From assembly GCA_963752815.1 (NCBI GenBank), contig CAVVZI010000021.1, positions 543,779 through 607,778 on the forward strand: DNA of 64,000 bases, read 5' to 3'. This DNA comes from Sva-07 sp963752815. Its GTDB lineage: Bacteria > Actinomycetota > Acidimicrobiia > Acidimicrobiales > Ilumatobacteraceae. Position numbers and translations under genes: made by a program. This document shows positions 38,251-48,563 of this stretch, in pieces. The notes beneath the pieces are model-generated. The model did not search any database and was not told the DNA's origin. It saw only the letters and a list, made by a program, of their open reading frames with translations. Numbering within the stretch: position 1 is the stretch's first letter; every line of letters starts with the position of its first letter.

Positions 38251-39804
38251 ATGACCGATCGCGGGGTCCAACAGAATGTCGGACAGCTGCTCACGAAACG
38301 AGCGGTGCGCGATCCTGGCGCGGAGGCGATCTTCGAGCCGGCGAACGGCCGACGACTGTCGTACTCCGAACTGAATTCCCGGTCGAACCAGGTGGCACAT
38401 GCGCTCATCGAGGGCGGTGTCGGACTCGGTGACCGGGTCGCCCTGCTCCTGATGAACGGCACAGAATTCGTCGAGTCGTTCTTCGCGATCGCCAAGATCG
38501 GTGCGGTCAACGTGCCGCTGAACTGGCGCCTCGTCGCCGACGAACTCGAGTTCATCCTGACTGACGCCGGCGCAACGGTGATCATCTTCGGCAGCGAATT
38601 CACTGAGATCGTCGATGAATTGCGCGGCCGGGGTGAAGCGACGTCGATCGCGACATGGATCCAGGTGGGCGGCGAGGCACGAGACGGGACCATCGGGTAC
38701 GAAGGTTGGATGAGCGCAGCGTCGTCGGCCGAGCCGACGCCATCGGGTTCCGGTGATGACCTGGTGTTCATCATGTACACCAGCGGCACCACCGGGCTGC
38801 CGAAGGGTGTGATGCACTCCCACGACACCGTGCTCTGGTCGATCCTGACCGGGGCGGCCACGGCGGACTTCCGTACCGGGGATCGGTATCTGAACTCGTT
38901 GCCGATGTTCCACGTCGGGGCGTTGAACCCGGTACTGGTGTGCGTCTACTCGGGCGGCGCGGTCGTGGTCCTCAAGACGTTCGACCCGACGTTGTCATGG
39001 GAACTGATCCGCGACGAGCGGATCACGTCCACGTTGATGGTGCCGGTGATGTTGCAGTACATGTTGGCCGTACGCGACCCTGCGATCCATGACGCGACGT
39101 CGCTGCGCTGGATCATGAGCGGTGCGGCGCCGGTCGCCAAGACCCTGATCGAGCAGTACGCCGCCCTCGACATCGAGATCCATCAGGTCTACGGACTGAC
39201 CGAGACGTGCGGCCCAGGTTGTCTGATCAGTTCGGAAGAAGCAATCACCCGTGCCGGATCGACTGGCAGAGCGTTCTACTTCACCGAGGTGCGCGTCGTA
39301 CGCGAGGACGGCACGGACTGTGACCCCGATGAATCGGGTGAGGTGTTGCTCAAGGGACCGCACATCATGGTGGGCTACTGGAACCAACCCCAGGCGACGG
39401 AGGAGGCGATCGTCGACGGATGGCTGCACACCGGCGACGTCGCAACGATGGACGACGAGGGCTTCGTCACGATCGTCGACCGTGTCAAGGACATGTTGAT
39501 CTCCGGAGGGGAGAACGTCTATCCGGCCGAGATCGAGTCCGTGCTCCTGGCCCACGACAAGATTGCCGATGTCGGCGTGATCGGCGTCCCGTCGGACAGG
39601 TGGGGGGAGTCCCCCTTGGCCGTGGTGGTCGCCAGTGATCCGACACTGACCGCTGCCGAGGTGATCGAGTTCTGTACCGGCAAGCTCGCCCCGTTCAAGG
39701 CGGTGAAAGCGGTCGAGTTCGTGACCGAACTGCCCCGCAATGCGAGCGGAAAGATCCTCAAACGCGAGCTCCGCGAGCAGTTCGTGGAAACCCTGGCACG
39801 CTGA
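38251..39804 (+). CDS. Acyl-CoA synthetase (AMP-forming, fatty acid--CoA ligase type)
   Basis: ANL-superfamily adenylating enzyme of 517 aa that activates a carboxylic acid to its CoA thioester. The P-loop YTSGTTGLPKG spans residues 176-186. VYGLTETCG follows, then YWNQPQATEEAI, GWLHTGDVATMDDEG and the terminal catalytic Lys in PRNASGKILKREL. Substrate range (long-chain, medium-chain or aromatic acid) is open. It stands just past the tRNA-Pro element, alone on this strand. Confidence 0.93.
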   Translation: MTDRGVQQNVGQLLTKRAVRDPGAEAIFEPANGRRLSYSELNSRSNQVAHALIEGGVGLGDRVALLLMNGTEFVESFFAIAKIGAVNVPLNWRLVADELEFILTDAGATVIIFGSEFTEIVDELRGRGEATSIATWIQVGGEARDGTIGYEGWMSAASSAEPTPSGSGDDLVFIMYTSGTTGLPKGVMHSHDTVLWSILTGAATADFRTGDRYLNSLPMFHVGALNPVLVCVYSGGAVVVLKTFDPTLSWELIRDERITSTLMVPVMLQYMLAVRDPAIHDATSLRWIMSGAAPVAKTLIEQYAALDIEIHQVYGLTETCGPGCLISSEEAITRAGSTGRAFYFTEVRVVREDGTDCDPDESGEVLLKGPHIMVGYWNQPQATEEAIVDGWLHTGDVATMDDEGFVTIVDRVKDMLISGGENVYPAEIESVLLAHDKIADVGVIGVPSDRWGESPLAVVVASDPTLTAAEVIEFCTGKLAPFKAVKAVEFVTELPRNASGKILKRELREQFVETLAR

Positions 39805-39828
39805 AGCCGGAACTCGGCATCGGCCACG

Positions 39829-39981
39829 TCACAGGAGGCTGTAGATCGTCTCGATGAATGCCACGACCTGTTCCATCGGGACGTCCGATGCGGTGGCCAC
39901 CTCGCACCCGCCAGTCCGCCATCCGGTCGCACACTTCACACACCCAGAATCACCACCACGGCGGTCAAGGCAGCGCAGCAT
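39829..39981 (-). CDS. Possible 50-aa cysteine-rich small protein
   Basis: A complete short frame from ATG 39981 to TGA 39829 on the minus strand, convergent with the acyl-CoA synthetase. It contains Cys4, the pair CVKC (14-17) and Cys26, then an amphipathic C-terminal helix (VPMEQVVAFIETIYSLL). GGGG lies about 9 bases upstream of the ATG. The Cys pattern could bind zinc. I do not recognise the family and coding status is uncertain. The remaining intergenic bases (39982-40246) show nothing further. Confidence 0.35.
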   Translation of the reverse strand: MLRCLDRRGGDSGCVKCATGWRTGGCEVATASDVPMEQVVAFIETIYSLL

Positions 39982-40246
39982 CACGGCCCCGATGCAGTGT
40001 CACGGAATCGCGTCACCGGTCCGGCAGTCGTGGACACGTCCCCTCATCAATTGAGGGCGGCCGCGAGATCGGCCTTCTCGTTATCGTGAGTCGTCGTCGT
40101 GATCGCAGTCGGCGCGTGACCGCCAGTTGAGCTGACCGGTCAGCCTGCACAGGGAACGGAACGACGAACGGCTTGCACGTCGGCTGAACGCTGGCTTGCT
40201 CCGAGTTTGGCCTGCGCGAGACTCGGACGCGGACAGGACTGGTGAC

Positions 40247-43200
40247 GTGGACGATCGCGAACAACTCCAGCGTGCAATCGCGGCGCAGGAGCAGCTTCGC
40301 GGAGTTGTCGACGACGACATCATCGACGTCACTGTCGGATCGCTACACGCCAGGCTGAGCATGCTCGGTTCAACGGATCAGCGGCGTCGACAAGCAACCG
40401 TGTTGTTCACCGACCTCCAGGGATTCACCTCGCTCGCCGAGGTCGTGGACGCAGAGATCGTGAGCGACCTGATGAACGAGGTGTGGTCACGCCTCGATCA
40501 CATCGTCACGTCGTTCGGTGGTCGGATCGACAAGCACATCGGCGATGCCGTGATGGCGGTCTGGGGTGCGGAGTTGTCGAACGAGAACGATCCCGAGCAA
40601 GCGGTGCGGGCGGGACTGGCGTTGCAGCGCGCGGTCGCAGACTTCAACTCGTCGACGAGACGGTCGCTCGTGATGCGGGTCGGCATCTGCACGGGCGCAG
40701 TCGTGCTCGGTGAGGTCGCAACCACTCGCGAGTTCACGGCAATGGGTGACACCGTCAACGTCGCGTCGCGACTCGAACACCTCGCCCCTGCGAACGGGGT
40801 GATGATCGCGCACGAAACGTACCGCCACGTGCGGGGTGTCTTCGATGTCAGCCCACTCGAACCGCTCGACGTCAAAGGCCGAACGAAGCCTGTTCGCGCG
40901 TACGTGGTGCTTCGAGCCAAGCCCCGCACGTTTCGGATGCCGACACGCGGGATCGAGGGCGTCGAGACCGCCATGGCAGGTCGCGAGCAGGAACTCGACG
41001 CCTTGCGAACGGGACTGGACGTCACGTTGGGCGACCGTCGCTCGCGCACGATCGCCCTTGTCGGCGAACCAGGCGTCGGCAAGTCGCGATTGCTGTACGA
41101 GTTCGAGAACTGGGTCGAACTGCTCGAGCAAGACGTCTACTTCTTGAAGGCGCGAGCTCTCGCGACTCGCCAGAAGATTCCCTACGGGCTGTTCCGTGAT
41201 CTCGTTGCATCCCGCTTCTCGATCCTCGACAGCGATTCTCCATCGACCGTTGGCGAGAAGATTCGTGAGGGGTTCGCGCCTCATCTGGCACCCGCCGAGG
41301 CCGTCCTCGTCGGTCATTGGTTGGGGTTTGATCTGTCATCCGTCGACTCGGTACGCCAACTGCAAGGGTCGACCGCATTCTCATCTGTCGCTGAGGTTCA
41401 CTTCATCGATTTCCTTCGACTGCTGGCGCGCGACGACGTCGTGCTGGTCGTGCTCGAAGACTTGCACTGGGCCGACTCGGACTCGTTGAGCTTGCTGGAC
41501 AACCTTGCCCGTCGGCTGAGTGACTCGCCGACATTGTTCGTCGTCGCAACGCGACCGACACTCCTCGAGCAGCGTCCCAACGTGCTCGTGGATGATCTGC
41601 CGTGCCAGCACTTGGTCCTGAGACCGTTGACCGACGACACGACACGGGCGCTGATCGCCGACGTCCTGCAGCACACCACCGGTACGCCAGATTCGCTCGT
41701 GGATCTCATTGTTCGCCGTGCTGAGGGCAACCCGTTCTTCGTCGAGGAGCTCATCAAGATGCTCATCGACGATGGGGTGATCGTTCCCGGCGAGGCGGAC
41801 CTGGCTTGGCATCTCGATCTCGATCGACTCGATCCGACATCGGTGCCCTCGACGTTGACCGGCGTTCTCGAAGCACGCCTCGACAGTCTCGCGGCTGGTC
41901 CGCGAGCTGCCCTTCAACAGGCCTCGGTGATAGGCCGCGTTTTCTGGGATGCCGCCGTGAACGCACTGGATCCGTCGCGTCCGGCCAGCGACACGACGGA
42001 TGCGTTGCGCGAGGCCTGTGCGCGCGAGTTGATCTACCGGCGCGATCAGTCGTCGCTGGCGATCGCCGCCGAGTTCATCTTCAAGCACGCGTTGCTGCGC
42101 GACGTCATCTACGAGACCGTGCTCCTCCGGGATCGGCAGCGCCTCCACGCACTCGTGGCCGATTGGCTGTCGGTCCACACCGGGGAGCGGCTCAGCGAGT
42201 TCCTCGAGATCATCGCCGATCACCGCCGGCTGGCTGGAGACTCCCGCAGGGCCGCCGAGGTCTACGAGGCGGCCGGGGCGCGGGCGCTGCAGTCGGGTCA
42301 GTCGGCGAGCGCTCGTCGACTGCTCGAGCTCGCTCTCGCGTTGTGGAACGAAGTGTCGATCGACCCTCCCGTCGGTTCCCTGCTCGCATTTGCTCAAGCG
42401 TGTCTTCAGACAGGCGACCTCAATGCCGCCGACGCTGTCACTGAAGTTCTGTTGGCCAAGGAGCTGGATTCCGAACAGCGCGCTACCGCCTTGTACTTCG
42501 CCAGCTGGGTCGCAGCCGAACGCGGCGACCACGACCGCGAGAGTGCACTGCTCGCCGACGCCTTGCCGCTTGCTGAGGCGGTGGGAGGGACCGCGTTGTC
42601 GCGAACCTTGGTCGGTGTCGCCTGGGCGCAGGCGAACGGAGGTGAAATCGGTGCGGCGCGAGCGACGGCCCAACGTGGACTGGCTGTGGCGACCGCATGC
42701 TGCGATCAGCTCGAACAAGCCCGCGCGTGCATGACGATTGCCGGCGTCACGCGCATGGCCGGCGAGTACGACGAGGCAATGACGTGGTTGCAGGAAGCAC
42801 TCGCCATCGCAATCTCGATCGGAGATCTGGAGCTCGAGAACTACGCCCGTCTCAATCTCGGCACCCTGCATCACCTGATCGGCGACGCCACCGGGTCACT
42901 CGAGGCGTACCGGGCCGCTGAAGGCTTCTATCTCGCCAACCTCGAAGCGAGCATGAAACTCGAGACCCGACAACAACAAGTCATCTGCCACGCAAATCTC
43001 GCCCAGCTCTACCTGCGACTCGGAAGGCCGAACGACGTCGGAGCCCATCTGGACCGAGCGCTCCGCGATGCACTCGACATCGGCCGGACAGCCGACCTCG
43101 GGATCTGCCTGATCATCGAAGCGGAACTCCGCCTCAGCGTGGGCGACGTCGAGGGTGCACTGATGTTGGTCGGCGCTCTGCAGAGCGATCCTCGGGCCGG

Positions 43201-43363
43201 GGAGGAGGACGAGCAGGAAATCGAGCGCCTGCTGCAGCGCGCCAACCTGGACGACGAAGTAGTCCGACTCGGCACTCTTCGCGGGCAAGGCCGCGACATC
43301 GTCGAACTCGGTCAGGCCATCGCAATCAGCCGTGCTGCAGGCACATCGGCAGTCGTCCAGTAG
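40247..43363 (+). CDS. Class III adenylate/guanylate cyclase-AAA ATPase-TPR signalling protein
   Basis: A large cytoplasmic protein of about 1038 aa. The N-terminal cyclase domain has metal-binding D56 (LFTDLQGFTS) and D100 (KHIGDAVMAVWG), Lys96, and the transition-state pair N171/R175 in NVASRLE, so it looks catalytically competent. An AAA/STAND-type ATPase follows with Walker A GEPGVGKSR (about 273-281) and Walker B VVLEDLHWAD. The C-terminal half is TPR-like helical repeats. The design couples protein or ligand sensing to cyclic nucleotide synthesis. The start is uncertain: GTG 40247 gives a natural N-terminus, but the frame is open to 40196. Confidence 0.9.
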   Translation: MDDREQLQRAIAAQEQLRGVVDDDIIDVTVGSLHARLSMLGSTDQRRRQATVLFTDLQGFTSLAEVVDAEIVSDLMNEVWSRLDHIVTSFGGRIDKHIGDAVMAVWGAELSNENDPEQAVRAGLALQRAVADFNSSTRRSLVMRVGICTGAVVLGEVATTREFTAMGDTVNVASRLEHLAPANGVMIAHETYRHVRGVFDVSPLEPLDVKGRTKPVRAYVVLRAKPRTFRMPTRGIEGVETAMAGREQELDALRTGLDVTLGDRRSRTIALVGEPGVGKSRLLYEFENWVELLEQDVYFLKARALATRQKIPYGLFRDLVASRFSILDSDSPSTVGEKIREGFAPHLAPAEAVLVGHWLGFDLSSVDSVRQLQGSTAFSSVAEVHFIDFLRLLARDDVVLVVLEDLHWADSDSLSLLDNLARRLSDSPTLFVVATRPTLLEQRPNVLVDDLPCQHLVLRPLTDDTTRALIADVLQHTTGTPDSLVDLIVRRAEGNPFFVEELIKMLIDDGVIVPGEADLAWHLDLDRLDPTSVPSTLTGVLEARLDSLAAGPRAALQQASVIGRVFWDAAVNALDPSRPASDTTDALREACARELIYRRDQSSLAIAAEFIFKHALLRDVIYETVLLRDRQRLHALVADWLSVHTGERLSEFLEIIADHRRLAGDSRRAAEVYEAAGARALQSGQSASARRLLELALALWNEVSIDPPVGSLLAFAQACLQTGDLNAADAVTEVLLAKELDSEQRATALYFASWVAAERGDHDRESALLADALPLAEAVGGTALSRTLVGVAWAQANGGEIGAARATAQRGLAVATACCDQLEQARACMTIAGVTRMAGEYDEAMTWLQEALAIAISIGDLELENYARLNLGTLHHLIGDATGSLEAYRAAEGFYLANLEASMKLETRQQQVICHANLAQLYLRLGRPNDVGAHLDRALRDALDIGRTADLGICLIIEAELRLSVGDVEGALMLVGALQSDPRAGEEDEQEIERLLQRANLDDEVVRLGTLRGQGRDIVELGQAIAISRAAGTSAVVQ

Positions 43364-43391
43364 TTCTCCGCGCCGCTGAGTTCCCCAAAGG

Positions 43392-43526
43392 TCACAGCGC
43401 GAGCTTCGAGACCCGGGTCCCCCAGTTGCCGAGCGAGGTCAGGGTGGCGTCACACGAGCCGACGTTGGCCAGACTCGGTGCCGGGTAGTACTGCGTGCAG
43501 CCGCAGGTGTGGGCGATGTACTCCTA
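43392..43526 (-). pseudogene. C-terminal fragment of an interrupted gene
   Basis: On the minus strand a 44-codon open stretch begins right beside the IS end and reads EYIAHTCGCTQYYPAP, then a Cys-containing tail ending SKLAL and a TGA (43392-43394). It has no start codon and is preceded by an in-frame TAG at the junction. It looks like the tail of a gene cut by insertion of the IS5-like element. Family not recognised. Confidence 0.4.
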
Positions 43527-43529
43527 ACA

Positions 43530-44150
43530 GAGTGTTGAAAATCGGGTCCTGAACGCTTTGGCGGTCGCTGGTGCGTTCGGGTGGCCGGTCGGTTTCTTCC
43601 GAGTCCCGTTTTCTGATGTTCTCCGGAACCCGGTCTCGCCCGAAGATCGTCGCCGGTCAGGCGGTGGCGGTGTCGAGGGCGGTGATTCTGATGAGGTTGT
43701 AGACGGCCGCTTCGATCTTGAACCAGGCCCGGTTTCGTTGTCGGCCGACGTAGCGGACTTTGCGTCCTCCGCCGATGGTCTTGATCCATCCGACCGGTTC
43801 TTCGACCCGTTTCCGTATTCGCTGCGACACGGCGTGGCCGGCGTGTCGGGTGGTTCGACCATCGATCGCGGATCTTCGGTTCGTGGTGTTCTGCGCGACG
43901 TGCGGAGTGAACCCGAGACACGGGTGCCGGCGACGAAGTCGCAGGTGTCGTATCCCTTGTCACCGGCGACGGTGCGTCGCCGTCTGCTCGCAGTGAGTCG
44001 GGTGAGCATCTGGATCGCCGAGTCACGCTCGGCGGAGCCGATGGCCGCGGTGAGCTCGGCGTCGACGATCGACGAGTTGCGGTTCTCCATCAACAGTTGC
44101 CCCGAATTGCACAGCTTCGCCGCGGTCGCCATCGACTTGGGTTGGACTCA
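43530..44150 (-). mobile_element. Remnant of an IS5-like insertion sequence
   Basis: The transposase remnant covers 43657-44132. The sequence GAGTGTTGAAAAT near 43530-43543, next to CTAA, resembles the terminal repeat and TNA-type target of IS5-group elements. The other end and the N-terminal half of the transposase are missing near 44150. Confidence 0.55.
43657..44132 (-). pseudogene. IS5 family transposase, truncated and frameshifted
   Basis: C-terminal half of a DDE transposase. The first frame reads LCNSGQLLMENRNS and AGDKGYDTCDFVAG. After about 43895 the signal moves to another frame: NTTNRRSAIDGRTTRHAG, RIRKRVEEPVGWIKTIGGG and FKIEAAVYNLIRITALDTA before TGA. Here the change fits loss of one T, unlike the extra-base pattern in other genes. 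The N-terminal third is absent. The protein cannot be functional. Confidence 0.85.
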
Positions 44151-44379
44151 CACAACGAAATACAGCGGTCGTCGAGAAACTGAGAACTCGACCGTGGCAA
44201 CAAACCTCACCATCAAGGTGAACAGCGACACCGGCACCCCGCAGACGCTCTCACCCCTACACGAGGATCGGCTAACCTACCGTCGTGGCGGTCGGGGGAT
44301 CGATCGCCATCGAGTGCCGCTGACTGGATGAGGATCGCCTGTAGGCCGTGGGGCGAGATCATGACTGCTAGGAGTCCGT

Positions 44380-47300
44380 GTGACCGAAGCCGCCGCCGCG
44401 TGGTCCTTCACCCTCCTTGATGAAGTCGCCGTCGAGCGCCCTGACAGGCGTGTCATACCGCACGGTCGGCAGCAGCGCATCGCCTTGACGATGCTCCTGC
44501 TCAAAGCAAACAAGACGGTGTCAGGGGCTCAGCTCGCCGAGCCGCTGTGGCACGGCAGCCCGCCCCGGAAGGAACTTGACGCGCTTCGTCGCATCATCAG
44601 CGACCTACGCAAGCTGCTGCGCACCGAGGACGGTGAGGCGTCCCGGATCGGGAACGCCACAGATGACGGCTGGTCGCTGCGGGTCGAGCCGGGTGAACTC
44701 GACGCCGACCGGTTCGAGCGGGCGATCGAGGTGGGGAACGCGGCACGGGCCGCCGGGGATCTGGACGGTGCGGTCGACGCGTGGCGGGAGGCGCTCGCCG
44801 TTTCCACGCCGCGCCCGATGGTCGACGTCGTCGACGACCTCGAGGAGGCCAAGGGCAGGGCCATCCACTGGGCGGGCTGCCGCCTGACCACCCTGGAACG
44901 CTGCATCGAAGCCGAGATCGACCGCGGCAACCGTCACGCAGTCGTCGACGAGGTGCAAAGGCACGTCGACGAAAACCCCTTCCGCGAGGAACTTGTCTAC
45001 TCGCTGATGCGGGCGCAGTACTACTGCGGCCGCCAGACCGACGCTCTCGCGAGCCTCTCCAGGCTGCGAACGCTCCTGCGCGACGAGCTCGGGCTCAACC
45101 CCGACCCCCGATTGATCGAGCTCGAGCGGCAGATCCTGCAGCACACGGTCGATCTCCCGACGATGTCGTCAGCCGGTGCCGGCAGCACGGCGCGGTCCGA
45201 CCGGCCCGGCATGGCACTGGGCCCCGGAGAAGGAAACCGACCGGAGATCACTCAGGCATTGCCCGCTCCACTGACGAGGCTCATCGGTCGGAAGAAGGAG
45301 CTCGACGAAGCACGGACGATGCTCGCAACGTCGAGGCTGGTGACGCTCACCGGCACGGCCGGCTGTGGCAAGACGCGGCTCGCCGTGGAGGTCGCCCGCA
45401 CGCTCGAGTCATCGTCTGGCGATCTTGCGAAGGACGATGCGCTCCGATTCGAGCACGGCATCGCATTCGTGGACCTCGCCCCCATCACCGACACGTCACT
45501 CGTGCTCAGCGCGATCGCCGGCGCGCTCGGCATGTCTCATCACGGCACGGCGGAGATCGCTTCAGTACGGGCGCTCGTGGGGTCGAGCCGGATCCTCATC
45601 GTGTTGGACAACTGCGAGCAGGTGCGCGACACGTGCAGCCGCATCGTCGCCGACCTCCTGACGCATTGCCCAGGCGCGAGGGTCCTCGCGACCAGCCGTG
45701 AGTACCTGGCCATCCGTGGAGAGCGGATCCTCCCGGTCGCTCCACTGGGGATAGCCGGCCCGGACGACGTGCTCGGGCGGCGCGACCTTTCCGGGGAGCG
45801 GCGCCAACAGATCCTCGAGTCGGAAGCGATCCAGCTGTTCCTCGCCCGCCTGGACGACCTCGACCCGAGGTACCGACCGCCGCGGTACCGACCGTCCGAC
45901 GACGACCTGCTCGCCTTGGCGTCGATGTCGCGCCGGCTCGACGGGATCCCGCTCGCCATCGAGCTGGTCGCGGCGTTTGCCGCCACGCACTCGCCCTCCC
46001 GGGCGGCGCAGATGCTCGAGGAAGATGGCGCTCTTCTTGATGCGATCGGCCGTCCACGTGGTCCAGTCGGTCGGCAGGCGACGATGCGCGCTGCGCTGGC
46101 GTGGAGCGTCGATCTGCTCGAACCCCTCGAGCGTGAGCTCTTTCAACGGGTCTCCGTCTTCGTCGGCCCGTTCACCTTCGAGGCCGCCTGTCACCTCGGC
46201 GTCGCCGGCGGTCGCGAATCACACCGAGGTGAAGGACGCGATGATGATCCTGCTCGAAAAGTCGATGATCGCCGCCGTCGACACCGAGGGACCGTCGGGT
46301 ACTCGCCGGTACCGGCTGCTCGAGACCATGCGGGGCTACGGTCTCGAGCTGCTCGAGCTGCTCGGCCCGGGCGCCGAGGCGACTGTGCGCGACCACCACG
46401 CGCGCTACTACCTCGACGTCGCCGAAGCCGCCGACCGCGGGCGCCGCGGCCAAGACGCACGGGACTGCCTCGAGACCGTGGGCGGGGAGCTGTCGAACTT
46501 CCGGGCGGCTCTCTGGTGGTCGTTCGACCGCGAGGACGACGAACTGGCGAGCCGGCTGGCCGGAGCCCTGCACTGGTTCTTCGGCCGTATGGGACGGTAC
46601 GACGAACTCTGCAGACAGCTCGACGTCGTGTTGGAGCGCCGAGAGTCGTTGGCTGAACCGCTGCGGCTCCGAGCGGCGCTGGCACGTAGCACGCTCGCCT
46701 GGTCAGTCGGCGAGTACGAAGGCAAGGAGGCACTGGCCGAAGAGGCGATCAACTTGGCCGAGGCGGCGGGGGACGATCACCAGCTGCTCATCGCGCTGGT
46801 TGTACGCGCCGGGATCGCGGCGTATTCGGGCGACGGGCGGCGGGCGGAACAGTGCGTGTCCCGCGCCAAGCCGATGGCCGAGACGCTCGACGACGCCTGG
46901 GCCCAAGGATGGGTGGCGCTCGCGGAAGGCATCAGCGATCGACGTTCAGGGAGGCTCGCGATTGCCGAAAAGCGGTGCCACGAAGCGTGGCGGCTTTTCG
47001 ACGCGATCGATAACGACCAGGGTCGCATCCTGCCACTCGTCAACCTGGCGATCCTCAGCCAGCAGAAGGGCGATTTCGACACCGCTATCCAACGGTGCAC
47101 CGACGCCGTGCTCGCGGCCCAGCGGCTTGGTGACCGCCAGCAGCTGAGTGTCACGGTGGCGACCCTGGGCCGGATATACCTGGGCCAAGGCGACGTCGGC
47201 CACGCGCGTGAGATGCTGGTGACCGGGCTCGACGGGTTCACCGACGCCGTGCACTGGCCGACGATCGCCATGACCGTCGAGGGACTGGCGAGTGTGGCGC

Positions 47301-47593
47301 TGCACTACGGTCGCGTCAGAGCGGCCGCCGTCGTGCAGGGCTTCGCGGACGCGTTGCGCCGCCGCCACAACATCGCCTCGAGTGTCGAGGGTGCGAGCCT
47401 CCGCGAGGAGCTACTCCGGAGGATCGACCTCGAGCTCGCCGAGCTCGATAGGGATAACGCATTCGAGCTCGGGGCGACCCTGTCGTTGGAACAGGCGGTC
47501 CGCTGGGCCGTCGAGGCCAGCGCGCCGCCGGGATCGGAGCCCCTGGTGGCGACGTGTGGAACCAACATGGCTGTGGAGGAGCACCGTGGGTAA
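44380..47593 (+). CDS. SARP/AfsR-type regulator with STAND ATPase and TPR domains (frameshifted as sequenced)
   Basis: Predicted transcriptional activator of about 1070 aa. A winged-helix DNA-binding part (residues 1-95: RIALTMLLLKANKTVSG, WHGSPPRKELDALRR) is followed by a BTAD domain, then an NB-ARC-type STAND ATPase with Walker A TGTAGCGKTR (about 324-333) and ILIVLDNCEQVRD. The C-terminal half is TPR-like. The frame breaks near 46207: removing one G joins FTFEAACHLGVA to VANHTEVKDAMMILLEKS. AGGAG precedes GTG 44380. Its stop overlaps the GTG of the patatin gene by 8 bp, so it is the first gene of an operon whose output it probably controls. About 250 bp upstream, up to the IS remnant, hold no gene. 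Confidence 0.85.
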
Positions 47594-48563
47594 AGAAGCA
47601 GATCTCGTGCTGGAGGGCGGGAGCCTCAAGGCCCTTGCCCACGTCGGAGTGGTCCAGGAGATGCAGGAGCGGGGTTGGAAGCTGCACCACATCGCTGGGG
47701 CATCCGGCGGGGCGATCGTCGCCGCCCTCGCCGCCGCCGGGTACGAAGGCGACGACTGGGACGACTTCGTCGACCGCTTCGAGTTCGAACGCCTCATGAA
47801 GGGGTTCCGTTCTCCGATGGACGTCATCCGCAGTGTCGGCTCGTGGGCCTGGCGTGGTTGGGCCAACGACGGTACCTACCTACGGGGGTTCCTCGAGGCG
47901 GCGCTCTCCGCCAAGGGCAAGACCACGTTCGAGAAGTTCCAGGTGCCAATGGACGACTCGCTGAAGAGTCGCGTGCCACCTGAGCAGCAGTGGTCACTGC
48001 TCGTCATCGTCGCCGACATCACCCACCGGAAACTGCTGCGCCTGCCCAAGGACTTCTTCCAGCTCGGCGTGGACCCGGACAGCCAGTCAGTGGCGGAGGC
48101 GGTGTGCGCCTCGGCGGCGATCCCGTGGGTGTTCCGGCCCGTTGTGCTCGGAGAGGAAGCGCAGGCGGCGGAGTGCGTGGACGGCGGTTTCCTGTCGCTC
48201 TTTCCGATCGACGCGTTCGATCGGATGGACGGCGAGCCTCCCCGGTGGCCCACGTTCGGCGTGAAGGTCTGGGACGAGCGAAGCGAGACCGACACGGAGC
48301 GGCGGTTGCCCGCCGCGATCCGGATCGGCAATGGCCTGGTCAGCTCCATGTTGGTTGGCCGCGACCAGTCGTACCTGAGCCAACCCTGGGTGCGCGAGAG
48401 CACGATCTTCGTGGATACCAGCGTGGCGGGCTTCTTGCCGACCGGGGTCTCGGTCGAGGACCGGCTTTTGCTGGTCGACAACGGGCGCGAGGCCGCCGGC
48501 AAGTTCCTCGACGAGTGGAACGACGAGAAGTTTGACAGGTACAAGGCGAAGGTTCTGCGCTGA
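47586..48563 (+). CDS. Patatin-like phospholipase
   Basis: Serine lipase or acyl hydrolase of 325 aa. The oxyanion loop LEGGSLKALAHVG (residues 9-21) is a variant of the usual GGGxKG. The nucleophile elbow GASGG gives Ser40, and the DGG motif gives Asp199, so the Ser-Asp dyad is complete. Family members cut membrane phospholipids or other lipid esters. It is translationally coupled to both neighbours: its GTG lies inside the regulator's last codons and its TGA is part of TGATG with the peroxidase start. No signal peptide, so it would act from the cytoplasm. Confidence 0.9.
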   Translation: MGKEADLVLEGGSLKALAHVGVVQEMQERGWKLHHIAGASGGAIVAALAAAGYEGDDWDDFVDRFEFERLMKGFRSPMDVIRSVGSWAWRGWANDGTYLRGFLEAALSAKGKTTFEKFQVPMDDSLKSRVPPEQQWSLLVIVADITHRKLLRLPKDFFQLGVDPDSQSVAEAVCASAAIPWVFRPVVLGEEAQAAECVDGGFLSLFPIDAFDRMDGEPPRWPTFGVKVWDERSETDTERRLPAAIRIGNGLVSSMLVGRDQSYLSQPWVRESTIFVDTSVAGFLPTGVSVEDRLLLVDNGREAAGKFLDEWNDEKFDRYKAKVLR

